The translations under genes and the position numbers were made by a program. From CALARM01 sp964431735 (lineage in GTDB: Bacteria; Vulcanimicrobiota; SpSt-956; JAKJGF01), in contig CAYSLJ010000212.1 in assembly GCA_964431735.1 (NCBI GenBank), forward strand, positions 1 through 10,147: DNA of 10,147 nucleotides, given 5' to 3'. Below are positions 1 through 6,528 of the stretch, piece after piece. Under the pieces are notes generated by a model. That model was not told the origin of the DNA, made no database searches, and saw only the letters and a list, made by a program, of their open reading frames with translations. How positions within the stretch are numbered: position 1 is the first letter of the stretch; each line of letters opens with the position of its first letter.

Positions 1-53
1 AGGATACTAATCGTTCTAACAATTTGCCGGAGTTATTTTTCTTACAGTACTAA

Positions 54-111
54 GTGAATAGTGAATAGTGTTGCTTTTCACTATTCACTATTCACCACTC
101 ACTGTTCACTG
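54..111. repeat. Palindromic heptamer repeat array (GTGAATA type)
   Basis: Positions 54-70 (GTGAATAGTGAATAGTG) and 79-95 are perfect reverse complements, giving a 17-bp stem with an 8-base loop (71-78). The right arm continues as heptamers related to TTCACTA: five units from 77 to 111, the last ones degenerate (TTCACCA, CTCACTG, TTCACTG). The stop codon and last two codons of the adjacent minus-strand PAS gene lie inside the array. In the transcript of that gene a strong hairpin would form 3 bases after the stop. No T-run follows on the minus strand, so it is not a classical terminator, though it could protect the 3' end of the mRNA. Confidence 0.85.
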
Positions 112-2216
112 CCCGAATATTCCGGAAAATCTTTCTCCAGACATTCAGGACATATACTGTGAGTAAATTCTGCCTGAGAATGTGATTCTATATAAGCTTC
201 TATTCTATACCAGTAACCATTGTCATCCCTTATATTCTTACATGATGCACAGAGGGGAACTAATCCTTTCAGGCTATTTATATAATCAAGAGATGACTGA
301 ATTTTCATTATTAAATTACCTTTTTCTTTCATTATGTCTTTTTCTTCCGTAATATCTTGAACAGACATAAGTATTATTGGCTGTCTGTCACCTTCTTTAA
401 AGATTTTTCTGGCATTTAACAATAATGTTCTTTTTTCTTCAGGTGACGAATTATAAACTAATTCGAAATTTTCAACACAGTCTTTTTCTTTCAGGCTATA
501 TTCAAGCATATTATGTAATGAAGATATATCCCACAGATTTTTATCCAGATTATATAATATCCTACCTGTACTTTTCTCCGGTGTTGTTTTGAAATGCCTG
601 TAAAAATGATTGTTGGCAGAAATGATTCTCATATTAGAATCCATTATTAATGCAGGAATATGAAGATTATTAAGAATATTTTCCCTGTATTTTATAGCTT
701 CAATAACTGCCTGTTCCCATTTCTTAATTTCTGTTATCTCTTCATATATACCGAGTATGCCGGTAATATTTCCTTCACTGTCCTGGAGAGGTATCCTGTT
801 TGTATAGATCCATTCAGTTTTCCCTTTTTCCGTTTTTGGTTTTGGTTCCTTAATATGATATTCAGGTTTATTCATATTTATTACCTGACGATCACAGTCG
901 CGATAAAATTCTGCATCATCTTTGTCCCATGAAAAATCATAATCATTTTTTCCTGCTATTTCCGTCGTTGATTTCAGTCCTGCATCTATGGCAAATAATT
1001 TGTTACATCCCAGGTATACTGAATGTTTGTCTTTCCAGAATACCCTTGCAGGAATTGCATCTACTATAGACTGGAGCAGGTTTCTGGTTTTATAGATTTC
1101 TGTATCCTTCCACTTTCTGTCAAGAAGATTCAAGAAAAATTCTCCTGTAAGTTTAAAGAACGTTATATCTTCGTTTTTCCACAGATATCCATTTTTATCC
1201 AGAGAAAAACCTGTTAAACCGACAAAGTTGTGTCCAACTATCATAGGAATTGCAAAGAATGATTTCATTTCATTGTCAAATTCCAGTAATTCCTCTTCTC
1301 GTTCCATACATGAAATTTTATAAGGTATATATATATAATCGAGAAGTTTCCCTTTTTTAAACAGGCAAGAAAGGGATTCGAAAAACACTTCTTTAAATCT
1401 TTTATTTCTCGGTTTAACACCTTCTTTACACCACTCATGGCTATGGTCAATCATGGTCAAATCATCTGAATATATATCGATAAAACATCGATCAACAGGG
1501 GCAAATTCTCCTATGACTTTTAAAGCCCAGTCTATTTCGTTATGAATTTGATTTGCCGGGAGGTTTGTAAAATGACCTGTTATAACTGCCATAAGCTGTT
1601 CTATTAACAGTCTGTATTTTAACTGTTTCTCAATCTTCATTCTCTTTCTGATTTCCGATTGAAGTTGTTCATTGACCATAGTAAATGTTTCATTGTTTTT
1701 TCTGGTAAGATCTTCAATGATTTTATGGCACTTTTTTAATTCATCATCCTTTTTTTTATTCTCCGTAATATCCCTGATTATTGCAAGAACAAAGGGATTA
1801 TTTGTATTATCACTTCTGGAAAGGGATATTTCTGCTGGAAATATGGTACCGTCACTTCTCAGGGCAGTAACAGTTAAAGTTTTGTTGATTCCACCGTTTG
1901 GCTTCCCTGTGGAGAAATAGTCCTGTATGTACTGTCTGTGAAGTATTCTGAACTCTACCGGCACGAGAATATCAAGGGATTTTCCCTGAATATCTTCTTT
2001 CTTATGACAGAATATTCTCTCTGCTTCACTGTTAAATATATTGATTATCCCCTTTTTATCTATAACTACAATTGCATCTTTATTCTCATTTATGATTTTA
2101 TCCGCACAATCTCTGTATGTTATAGATGTTGCACTTTTGCTGAAATGCTCTTTATTTAATTCCTGAAGATCTTTTATCAAAAGGGGGGGATGGGGGAAAC
2201 TCTCGATTTTTGGCAT
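99..2216 (-). CDS. PAS-GAF-PAS-PAS sensor protein with C-terminal four-cysteine domain
   Basis: This 705-residue soluble protein has no signal peptide or membrane segment. In order: PAS at about 38-155 (ends with the PAC-like IIRDITENKK), a coiled-coil linker at about 155-205, a GAF-like domain at about 205-366 (HEWCKEGVKP motif, FVGLTGFS strand), a second PAS/PAC at about 380-498 (LGIYEEITEIKK) and a third at about 505-630 (MSVQDITEEKD). The tail at 650-695 has CASCKNIRDDNGYW and then HSICPEC, so C656/C659 and C689/C692 form two CxxC pairs. This tail is a recurrent C-terminal module of PAS proteins whose biochemical role I do not know. There is no HisKA, HATPase, GGDEF or EAL domain. The role is probably cytoplasmic signal sensing with output through the cysteine module or a partner. 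The ATG at 2216 is preceded by AGGAGGA with 7-base spacing. The end of the gene lies in a repeat array. Confidence 0.9.
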   Translation of the reverse strand: MPKIESFPHPPLLIKDLQELNKEHFSKSATSITYRDCADKIINENKDAIVVIDKKGIINIFNSEAERIFCHKKEDIQGKSLDILVPVEFRILHRQYIQDYFSTGKPNGGINKTLTVTALRSDGTIFPAEISLSRSDNTNNPFVLAIIRDITENKKKDDELKKCHKIIEDLTRKNNETFTMVNEQLQSEIRKRMKIEKQLKYRLLIEQLMAVITGHFTNLPANQIHNEIDWALKVIGEFAPVDRCFIDIYSDDLTMIDHSHEWCKEGVKPRNKRFKEVFFESLSCLFKKGKLLDYIYIPYKISCMEREEELLEFDNEMKSFFAIPMIVGHNFVGLTGFSLDKNGYLWKNEDITFFKLTGEFFLNLLDRKWKDTEIYKTRNLLQSIVDAIPARVFWKDKHSVYLGCNKLFAIDAGLKSTTEIAGKNDYDFSWDKDDAEFYRDCDRQVINMNKPEYHIKEPKPKTEKGKTEWIYTNRIPLQDSEGNITGILGIYEEITEIKKWEQAVIEAIKYRENILNNLHIPALIMDSNMRIISANNHFYRHFKTTPEKSTGRILYNLDKNLWDISSLHNMLEYSLKEKDCVENFELVYNSSPEEKRTLLLNARKIFKEGDRQPIILMSVQDITEEKDIMKEKGNLIMKIQSSLDYINSLKGLVPLCASCKNIRDDNGYWYRIEAYIESHSQAEFTHSICPECLEKDFPEYSGSEQ

Positions 2217-2275
2217 AAAAATATCCTCCTCTTTCTCTCTCTATTTTTATTTGTATGTTTATTGGTCTAGTATAT

Positions 2276-2304
2276 ATTATATGCTTATCTGTATTTATAG
2301 TCAA
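2276..2304 (-). promoter_or_regulatory. Sigma70-type promoter for the PAS sensor gene
   Basis: On the minus strand a TTGACT -35 box (2299-2304) and a perfect TATAAT -10 box (2276-2281) are separated by exactly 17 bases. They lie about 60 bases upstream of the ATG at 2216 and its Shine-Dalgarno site. Transcription would start near 2269. Confidence 0.7.
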
Positions 2305-2442
2305 CGTAATTATAAATATTTTTATAAATAATCTTTTCGTTGAACCGTAAGGAAAATTACAATATTGGTTTTAAACTGACTATAATATTTATAGCCGGCA
2401 TTTTTATAAATATTTTACGGAAATTTTTCAGATTATTGATAA

Positions 2443-2483
2443 TAAAAAAAATAAAGGTATCATAAATACCTTTATTTTTTTTA
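2443..2483 (-). terminator. Intrinsic terminator, bidirectional in form
   Basis: An 18-bp perfect stem (2443-2460 with 2466-2483) has a 5-base loop, CATAA. The core pairs ATAAAGGTAT with ATACCTTTAT and is flanked by a run of seven A and one of eight T. The stem sits 99 bases downstream of the minus-strand glycine-zipper gene and would end that transcript before the PAS gene promoter. The symmetrical A and T runs let it work in either direction. The rest of 2305-2442 is very AT-rich, with TTTTTATAAATA repeated and no gene that I can see. Confidence 0.75.
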
Positions 2484-2520
2484 CTATTATGTAACAGTGC
2501 TAAATACTGCATCTCTTCCA

Positions 2521-2548
2521 GTCACGCGTTACGTGTCACGCGTCACGA
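2521..2548. repeat. Heptamer tandem repeat (GTCACGC type)
   Basis: Four consecutive 7-base units read GTCACGC, GTTACGT, GTCACGC and GTCACGA. On the other strand this is the same family as the right window edge (both begin TCGTGACGCGT), so the two copies are inverted relative to each other. It lies between the glycine-zipper gene stop (2582) and its terminator, in a much more GC-rich patch than its surroundings. Confidence 0.8.
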
Positions 2549-2581
2549 CTATAACCAGTGGAATATTTATCGTTATAATTA

Positions 2582-2944
2582 CTAAATCTGTGGCATTTCA
2601 ACATGATTTGTTATATTTCCGCCAAAGACTCCCATTACAAATCCTGCCGCTCCTCCGAATACTCCTGCAACTGTTCCTGCAACGATAGATGGTACGGCAC
2701 ATAATATATGGAGACCCGGGTTATCCAGTCCGTCAACAGATGGCATAAAATGTTCCACTGCATTACCTACTTTTATAAATCCTGCAGCAAAACCACCTAA
2801 AGTAGAATGTTTTAAATTATCTACATAACCTGAATCTTTCGGATCGCTTTTTACAAAACCATCTGCAGGTTCTGATGTTTCCTGCCTTTTTACGGGAGAT
2901 TGTAATAGCTTTTGACCTGTCTGTACATTGTTTCCTATAACCAT
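2582..2944 (-). CDS. Small glycine-zipper protein, function unknown
   Basis: I do not recognise a family for this 120-residue product. Residues 1-47 are polar (VQTGQKLLQSPVKRQETSEP). Residues 48-70 are Gly/Ala/hydrophobic (TLGGFAAGFIKVGNAVEHF). Residues 78-109 are strongly hydrophobic with regularly spaced glycines: G90, G94 and G98, then G101, G105 and G109, a GxxxGxxxG glycine-zipper pattern. Such patterns pack transmembrane helices or hairpins. There is no cleavable signal peptide at the N-terminus, so a late membrane-inserting segment, or a bacteriocin-like or surface-associated peptide, is an inference only. The ATG at 2944 has AGGAG (2955-2959) 10 bases upstream. A terminator follows at 2443-2483. 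Codon composition matches the neighbours. Confidence 0.7.
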   Translation of the reverse strand: MVIGNNVQTGQKLLQSPVKRQETSEPADGFVKSDPKDSGYVDNLKHSTLGGFAAGFIKVGNAVEHFMPSVDGLDNPGLHILCAVPSIVAGTVAGVFGGAAGFVMGVFGGNITNHVEMPQI

Positions 2945-2983
2945 TTCCCAATCACTCCTAATAAATAATTTTTTATCAAACTT

Positions 2984-3012
2984 ACTATAATATATTTGTT
3001 TTGAAATAACAA
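2984..3012 (-). promoter_or_regulatory. Candidate promoter for the glycine-zipper gene
   Basis: On the minus strand TTGTTA (3007-3012) and TATAGT (2984-2989) are separated by 17 bases, about 40 bases upstream of the ATG at 2944. The -10 matches 5 of 6 and the -35 4 of 6. A competing pair, TTAACA (3032-3037) with TATTGT (3009-3014), also has 17-base spacing. The region is AT-rich, so chance matches are likely. Confidence 0.35.
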
Positions 3013-3071
3013 TATTTTATTGTTAACGTTATGTTAATTTTTTTTTAAGTTTTTATTCGAAGGATATGGAG

Positions 3072-3395
3072 ATGAGCATTGAAAAAGCACTTGGGATTAT
3101 AATAGATAAAAAAGTATCCATAAAAAGCTTCTGCATGGCAGGCTCTGGAGAAGAAAAATTAGTTTTTTATATAGAATTAAAAATTAAATATCGGAGGCCT
3201 CTTTTAGACCTCCGACTGTTTCATGAGTATTTTCATAATATCAGCCTTTCTTTTAACTTGGGAAATGACAGGCACAATATACTATATTTCCAGCACACAT
3301 TATACACATTCCAATTATTCCTCCCCCATTATACCCTGAATATACTTTCTTTATCATTCTTCTCACCTCCGATTTATTCTTCTTTCTTCCTCTAA
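3072..3395 (+). CDS. Doubtful small plus-strand ORF; only the first 40 codons are plausible
   Basis: An ATG at 3072 follows AAGGA (3060-3064) with 7-base spacing, and an earlier in-frame ATG lies at 3066. The first roughly 40 codons (MSIEKALGIIIDKK onward) have a protein-like composition and cover an otherwise unexplained stretch. The frame then runs through a terminator hairpin (3191-3215) and antisense to the small cysteine-rich peptide gene, where the translation becomes Phe/Leu/His-rich and unconvincing. It could be the 5' remnant of a lost gene or chance. No family is recognised and no clear promoter is seen. Confidence 0.2.
   Translation: MSIEKALGIIIDKKVSIKSFCMAGSGEEKLVFYIELKIKYRRPLLDLRLFHEYFHNISLSFNLGNDRHNILYFQHTLYTFQLFLPHYTLNILSLSFFSPPIYSSFFL
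3191..3215 (-). terminator. Intrinsic terminator of the small cysteine-rich peptide gene
   Basis: TCGGAGG (3191-3197) pairs with CCTCCGA (3209-3215). One mismatch and two more pairs extend the stem over a short loop. On the minus strand the stem is followed by TATTTAATTTTTAATT, a U-rich tail. It begins 38 bases after the stop codon of the 34-residue peptide gene. On the plus strand the tail is poor in T, which fixes the orientation. Confidence 0.7.
3253..3357 (-). CDS. 34-residue cysteine- and glycine-rich small peptide
   Basis: Too short for most gene finders, this reading frame is nevertheless framed by every signal of a real gene: a perfect TATAAT (3400-3405), GGAGGTGA (3363-3370) 8 bases before the ATG, and a hairpin terminator 38 bases after the TAA. 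The product starts MIKKVYSGYNGGG and continues with a hydrophobic stretch. That stretch carries C18-x2-C21 and C28-x-C30-H31, and the peptide ends FPS. It has a basic N-terminus, then a 19-residue hydrophobic cysteine-containing segment. Options are a small membrane peptide or type I-like toxin, a modified or disulfide-linked secreted peptide, or a metal-binding peptide. No modification enzyme or transporter is visible nearby. I recognise no named family. Confidence 0.6.
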   Translation of the reverse strand: MIKKVYSGYNGGGIIGMCIMCAGNIVYCACHFPS

Positions 3396-3399
3396 TTGT

Positions 3400-3405
3400 A
3401 TTATA
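3400..3405 (-). promoter_or_regulatory. -10 box for the small cysteine-rich peptide gene
   Basis: The minus strand reads TATAAT exactly, 42 bases upstream of the ATG at 3357. The -35 position (around 3423-3428, ATGAGT on the minus strand) is poor. A weak -35 next to a perfect -10 fits a promoter that needs an activator. A 9-base direct repeat (3415-3423 and 3448-3456) sits at and upstream of this position. Confidence 0.5.
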
Positions 3406-3414
3406 TGATAGAGA

Positions 3415-3456
3415 TGTGAAGAACTCATGAAAAAGATAAGAATGTTCTGTGAAGAA
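3415..3456. promoter_or_regulatory. Direct repeat TGTGAAGAA, 33 bases apart, upstream of the small peptide gene
   Basis: TGTGAAGAA occurs at 3415-3423 and again at 3448-3456. The 33-base offset is about three helical turns, so two bound proteins would face the same side of the DNA. The proximal copy overlaps the -35 position of the small peptide promoter, which lacks a good -35 box. An activator or repressor site is an inference. The second copy also lies just downstream of the Uma2 remnant. Confidence 0.3.
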
Positions 3457-3481
3457 TTTGTAGGCCCGGTTGAGTAATATT

Positions 3482-3655
3482 TTAGCAGACTGTAAGAACA
3501 GGTTGTATTATAGATTTTTCGGATGGCATGAGTACATCAAATGGAGAATTAAATACTTCACATGTCTTACCTTCAAGATAATTTTCAAAATCAGGCCAGG
3601 TAGCATAATCTGAATGAGTATAAATCTTTTTTTCTTTTTTTAATGGATCTGACAT
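3482..3655 (-). pseudogene. Internally deleted Uma2-family endonuclease remnant
   Basis: The 57-codon frame starts MSDPLKKEKKIYTHSDYATW. This fits the N-terminus of Uma2 (DUF820, PD-(D/E)xK nuclease-like) proteins, which usually read YTYxDYxxWPD and then a Glu-rich segment with xxDGxxYxMSPAP. Here WPD is joined directly to FENYLEGKTCEVFNSPFDV, the segment found some 40 residues later in full-length members. The catalytic-region glutamate and the SPAPxxxHQ part are therefore missing, with the junction near 3589. The frame stops at IIQPVLTVC, where intact proteins continue QPDisVVCD and then 80-100 more residues. The conserved Asp of QPD is Val. The ATG at 3655 has GGAGGTGA (3661-3668) 8 bases upstream, so translation signals survive. 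A nuclease function is unlikely. Confidence 0.75.
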
Positions 3656-3724
3656 AAATATCACCTCCAATTAATATTATATTATCATTTTGCATTTATT
3701 ATGTATATAAATTTATCAGAAAAG

Positions 3725-3758
3725 GGAATATAGTATTCCTGTAATACGACTGTTACAG
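3725..3758. promoter_or_regulatory. Two adjoining dyads upstream of the VIT/vWA gene, possible operators
   Basis: GGAATA-TAG-TATTCC (3725-3739) is a perfect 6-bp inverted repeat. It is followed by CTGTAA-N8-TTACAG (3739-3758), which itself contains the shorter palindrome ACTG-TTA-CAGT. They lie 20-50 bases before the ATG at 3778, where a repressor site or 5'-leader hairpin would be expected. I could not place a convincing -35/-10 pair for this operon. TATAGT at 3729-3734 lies inside the first dyad but lacks a -35 partner. Confidence 0.4.
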
Positions 3759-3777
3759 TGAAAGGAGTGATGTTTCA

Positions 3778-6528
3778 ATGAAATGTAAAGAAGGCAGCAA
3801 AACATATGTTTATGAAGACAGAATAATAACCGGGGGAACTGTTATAGTGCCGGAAATGAACAACTGTTCAATACCGCTTAAATCTACGGAAGTAAAAGGA
3901 AATATTAAAGGAGTAATAGCAGAGATAGAAGTAATACAAAAATTCCATAATGATCTGGAGAAAAAAATAGAAGCTGTATATGTATTTCCCCTGTCAGAGA
4001 AAAGTTCGGTACATTTCCTGGAAATAAAAGCGGGGGAAAGAATAATAAGAGGAGAAATAAAGGAAAGACAGGAAGCAAATCAGATATATAATAAAGCAAA
4101 ACATGACGGAAGAAAAGGGGCACTTGTTGAAGAAGAAAGACCCAATCTTTTCACTATGTCTGTTACAGGTATTGAATCAGAGCAGGAAATAGAAGTTAAA
4201 CTAAAATATTATGAAATAATAAAATATGAAAATAACGAATATGAATTTCACTTCCCCATGACAGTTACTCCCAGATATATGTCTCCTGAAGTAACAGATG
4301 GAGAAAGGATTTCTCCTCCGATAAAAAATTCTGATGATAATAATAAAAGAACTGTAAGTATATCTATAAATTTAGATACAGGTTTTGACATTGGAAATAT
4401 CTATTCTCCGACCCATAAATTGTATATAGAAGAAAAGAGTAAATCTGTAAAGAAAATAGAACTTGCCGGAGAGGGAGAATTACCTGATAAAGATTTTGTG
4501 CTTAAATATGCTTCTAAAGGTGAAAAGATGGAAAATGCCATGTATTTTTACAGGGAAAAAGATAAAGCCGGCACATTTATGTTAAATATTACACCTAAAT
4601 TTGACTATGGCCCGGGAGAAATTGTAAAAAGAGAGGTTATATTTGTCCTTGACAGATCAGGTTCTATGTCTCTTTCATCAGGTCATAACGTAATTATACC
4701 TCCTGTTTACGATAAAATTCTTACAGATTTACAGGTTGAATTTAACAGTTTTCTGGATTATATGGACATGCTGGAAAAAGATTCTTTATCCATTCAAAAA
4801 AATCTGGAAAAAATCAGGGAGAAAATAGAAAATCTTCATGAAATTATTCAGTCTCTGAAAAAAGAAGCATCCCTTTTTCGCACCAATACTGCTTTAAAGA
4901 AACTCGAAACATTTGAAAATAAACTGAAAAAAATAGGGGAAATAACATCTGATACGCAGGAAAGTCTTTCTTCTCATATTTCAGAAACAAATCATTCTAT
5001 CCTATCAGATTCGCTTTTTCAGGTAAACATTGCTATGATTAAAAAAGAACTTTATGGAATTACAATTATTCATTTTGCCCCTGAAGTAACAATCTGTGAT
5101 ACATTGAGCACCATGGATCAGGCAAAGGATTCTTTAAAGAAAGCCCTTGAAACACTGAGAGCAGGTGATATATTCAATATTATTACTTTTGATGACAGAG
5201 TTGAAGTGATGTCGGAACGATCTCTGGAATTAAATGAAATAAATCTTATGATGGCAGATAATTTTATAAACAGTACCTATGCAAGAGGAGGAACAGATAT
5301 ACTTTCTGCAATGAATCGTGCCCTTTCTCTACCTTCTTCAAAATCACATTTAAGACAGATAGTATTTATCACAGACGGAGCAGTAGGAAATGAAGAATTT
5401 GTCTTCCAGGAGGTGGAGAAATCTATGGGAAGAGCACGAATATTCACATTTGGCATAGGCCCTTCAGTAAACAGATATCTCCTGGAAAAAATGGCAAAAT
5501 CGGGAAGAGGTTCTTCATATTTCATAACAAATATCGACGAAACAGGAGATACTATAGAAAAATTCAGCATACAGACTTCCACCCCCGTCCTTTCAGATAT
5601 TGCTCTTGAATGGGAAGGAGTCAATGTGTCAGATATTTATCCCTGTCCTGTGCCAGATCTCTATACAGGACAGATCGTTAAATTATTCGGAAGATTTCAT
5701 TCAGAAGGGACAGGTAAAGCAATTTTAAAATACAGAACAGGTGAGGGAGAGTTTAGAGAGGAGTTATATGTGGAACTTCCTGAATCAGAAACTTCTTACC
5801 CTGCCATAGAAACCATATGGGCAAAGGAGAGAATAGAAAATCTTCTGGATAGACAGAGAGAAAATCCTAAACAAAAATCCTCTCTGAGAGATGAAATTCT
5901 GGGACTTGCGCTGAAATATAAGATTGTTACTCCGTATACGTCTCTTGTAGCGGTGGAACATAGTAATGAAAATGGAGAAAGAGAAGAAATTATAACAGTA
6001 AAAGTCCCTCTTCTGCCCCCTTCACCTGTGCCTTCCAGTAGTTCTGCAGTATATTGTATGGTAACTCCGGGAACAGGTAGTATGTATAAGGATACAAGAA
6101 AATCCGAACCACTCCCCGGGTATGACGGAGGAAAAGAAACTTTCTGGAACAGAGTCTCAGATAATGCCTGGATTGTAAGTTCTATAGGCAACGTTCTTGT
6201 ACCTGATCCGGGAGCAGAAGTAACTTCCAGATACGGCTTTGATGCAATGCCGGGAAAACAGATGGCTATAGATGCAGATCTTAATCGTGGACTTATAGAT
6301 CCCGATGAAGCTAAAAGGATAAGAAAAGAAAAAGAAGCAGCATATGAAAGGGAATTAAGAAAGGCAAGAGGATGGTTTTATTATGCAAGATTGATGTTTT
6401 TTTCCCCTCTTCTCATTATGCTTTTTGTTCTTACGTTTTTATTTACAGGAGTAACAGATATATTAAGTATGATATTTAATATAATAAAAGGATTTTTCTC
6501 ACGGCTGTTTAAGAATAAAAGAAAATAA
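3778..6528 (+). CDS. VIT and vWA domain protein with coiled-coil insertion and C-terminal membrane anchor
   Basis: This is a 916-residue protein. The VIT (inter-alpha-trypsin inhibitor N-terminal) domain spans about 25-165 and includes GALVEEERPNLFTMSV. The vWA domain has a complete MIDAS metal site: D292-x-S294-x-S296 (LDRSGSMS), T506 (GGTD) and D533 (FITDGA). About 145 residues (299-444), largely predicted coiled coil, are inserted between the first MIDAS strand and the expected next helix (MDQAKDSLKKAL). The family's conserved tail with W681 and TPYTSLVAVE follows, then a Pro/Ser-rich linker (about 745-775) and a charged helix. One membrane segment at about 870-891 precedes a hydrophobic basic tail ending KNKRK. 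No signal peptide is seen, so it is probably tail-anchored facing the cytoplasm. AGGAG at 3763-3767 precedes the ATG. The TAA overlaps the next gene's ATG, so the two are probably partners. Confidence 0.92.
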   Translation: MKCKEGSKTYVYEDRIITGGTVIVPEMNNCSIPLKSTEVKGNIKGVIAEIEVIQKFHNDLEKKIEAVYVFPLSEKSSVHFLEIKAGERIIRGEIKERQEANQIYNKAKHDGRKGALVEEERPNLFTMSVTGIESEQEIEVKLKYYEIIKYENNEYEFHFPMTVTPRYMSPEVTDGERISPPIKNSDDNNKRTVSISINLDTGFDIGNIYSPTHKLYIEEKSKSVKKIELAGEGELPDKDFVLKYASKGEKMENAMYFYREKDKAGTFMLNITPKFDYGPGEIVKREVIFVLDRSGSMSLSSGHNVIIPPVYDKILTDLQVEFNSFLDYMDMLEKDSLSIQKNLEKIREKIENLHEIIQSLKKEASLFRTNTALKKLETFENKLKKIGEITSDTQESLSSHISETNHSILSDSLFQVNIAMIKKELYGITIIHFAPEVTICDTLSTMDQAKDSLKKALETLRAGDIFNIITFDDRVEVMSERSLELNEINLMMADNFINSTYARGGTDILSAMNRALSLPSSKSHLRQIVFITDGAVGNEEFVFQEVEKSMGRARIFTFGIGPSVNRYLLEKMAKSGRGSSYFITNIDETGDTIEKFSIQTSTPVLSDIALEWEGVNVSDIYPCPVPDLYTGQIVKLFGRFHSEGTGKAILKYRTGEGEFREELYVELPESETSYPAIETIWAKERIENLLDRQRENPKQKSSLRDEILGLALKYKIVTPYTSLVAVEHSNENGEREEIITVKVPLLPPSPVPSSSSAVYCMVTPGTGSMYKDTRKSEPLPGYDGGKETFWNRVSDNAWIVSSIGNVLVPDPGAEVTSRYGFDAMPGKQMAIDADLNRGLIDPDEAKRIRKEKEAAYERELRKARGWFYYARLMFFSPLLIMLFVLTFLFTGVTDILSMIFNIIKGFFSRLFKNKRK

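Noticed and set aside
54..111. CRISPR-like array
   Set aside because: Units are 7 bases, directly adjacent with no spacers, and arranged as a palindrome.
2381..2386. Plus-strand TATAAT as a promoter
   Set aside because: No acceptable -35 at 16-18 bases and only an intrinsic terminator downstream, with no plus-strand gene to serve.
3196..3395. Second half of the plus-strand frame 3072-3395 as real coding sequence
   Set aside because: It runs through a terminator hairpin and is antisense to a small gene with far better signals; the translation is Phe/Leu/His-rich with no domain-like pattern.
3406..3481. Residual Uma2 coding sequence beyond the remnant's stop (a shifted frame reads GPTNSSQNIL)
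   Set aside because: Only about three of ten positions fit the family's GxPDxxxEIL motif, which chance can explain.
3656..3670. Longer N-terminus (MEVIF) for the Uma2 remnant
   Set aside because: It would use TTG and lie on top of the GGAGGTGA ribosome site; the ATG at 3655 has ideal spacing and matches the family start.
5277..6191. Long open frames antisense to the vWA gene (5277-5624 and 5796-6191)
   Set aside because: No ribosome sites or domain patterns; they shadow a strongly conserved plus-strand domain.
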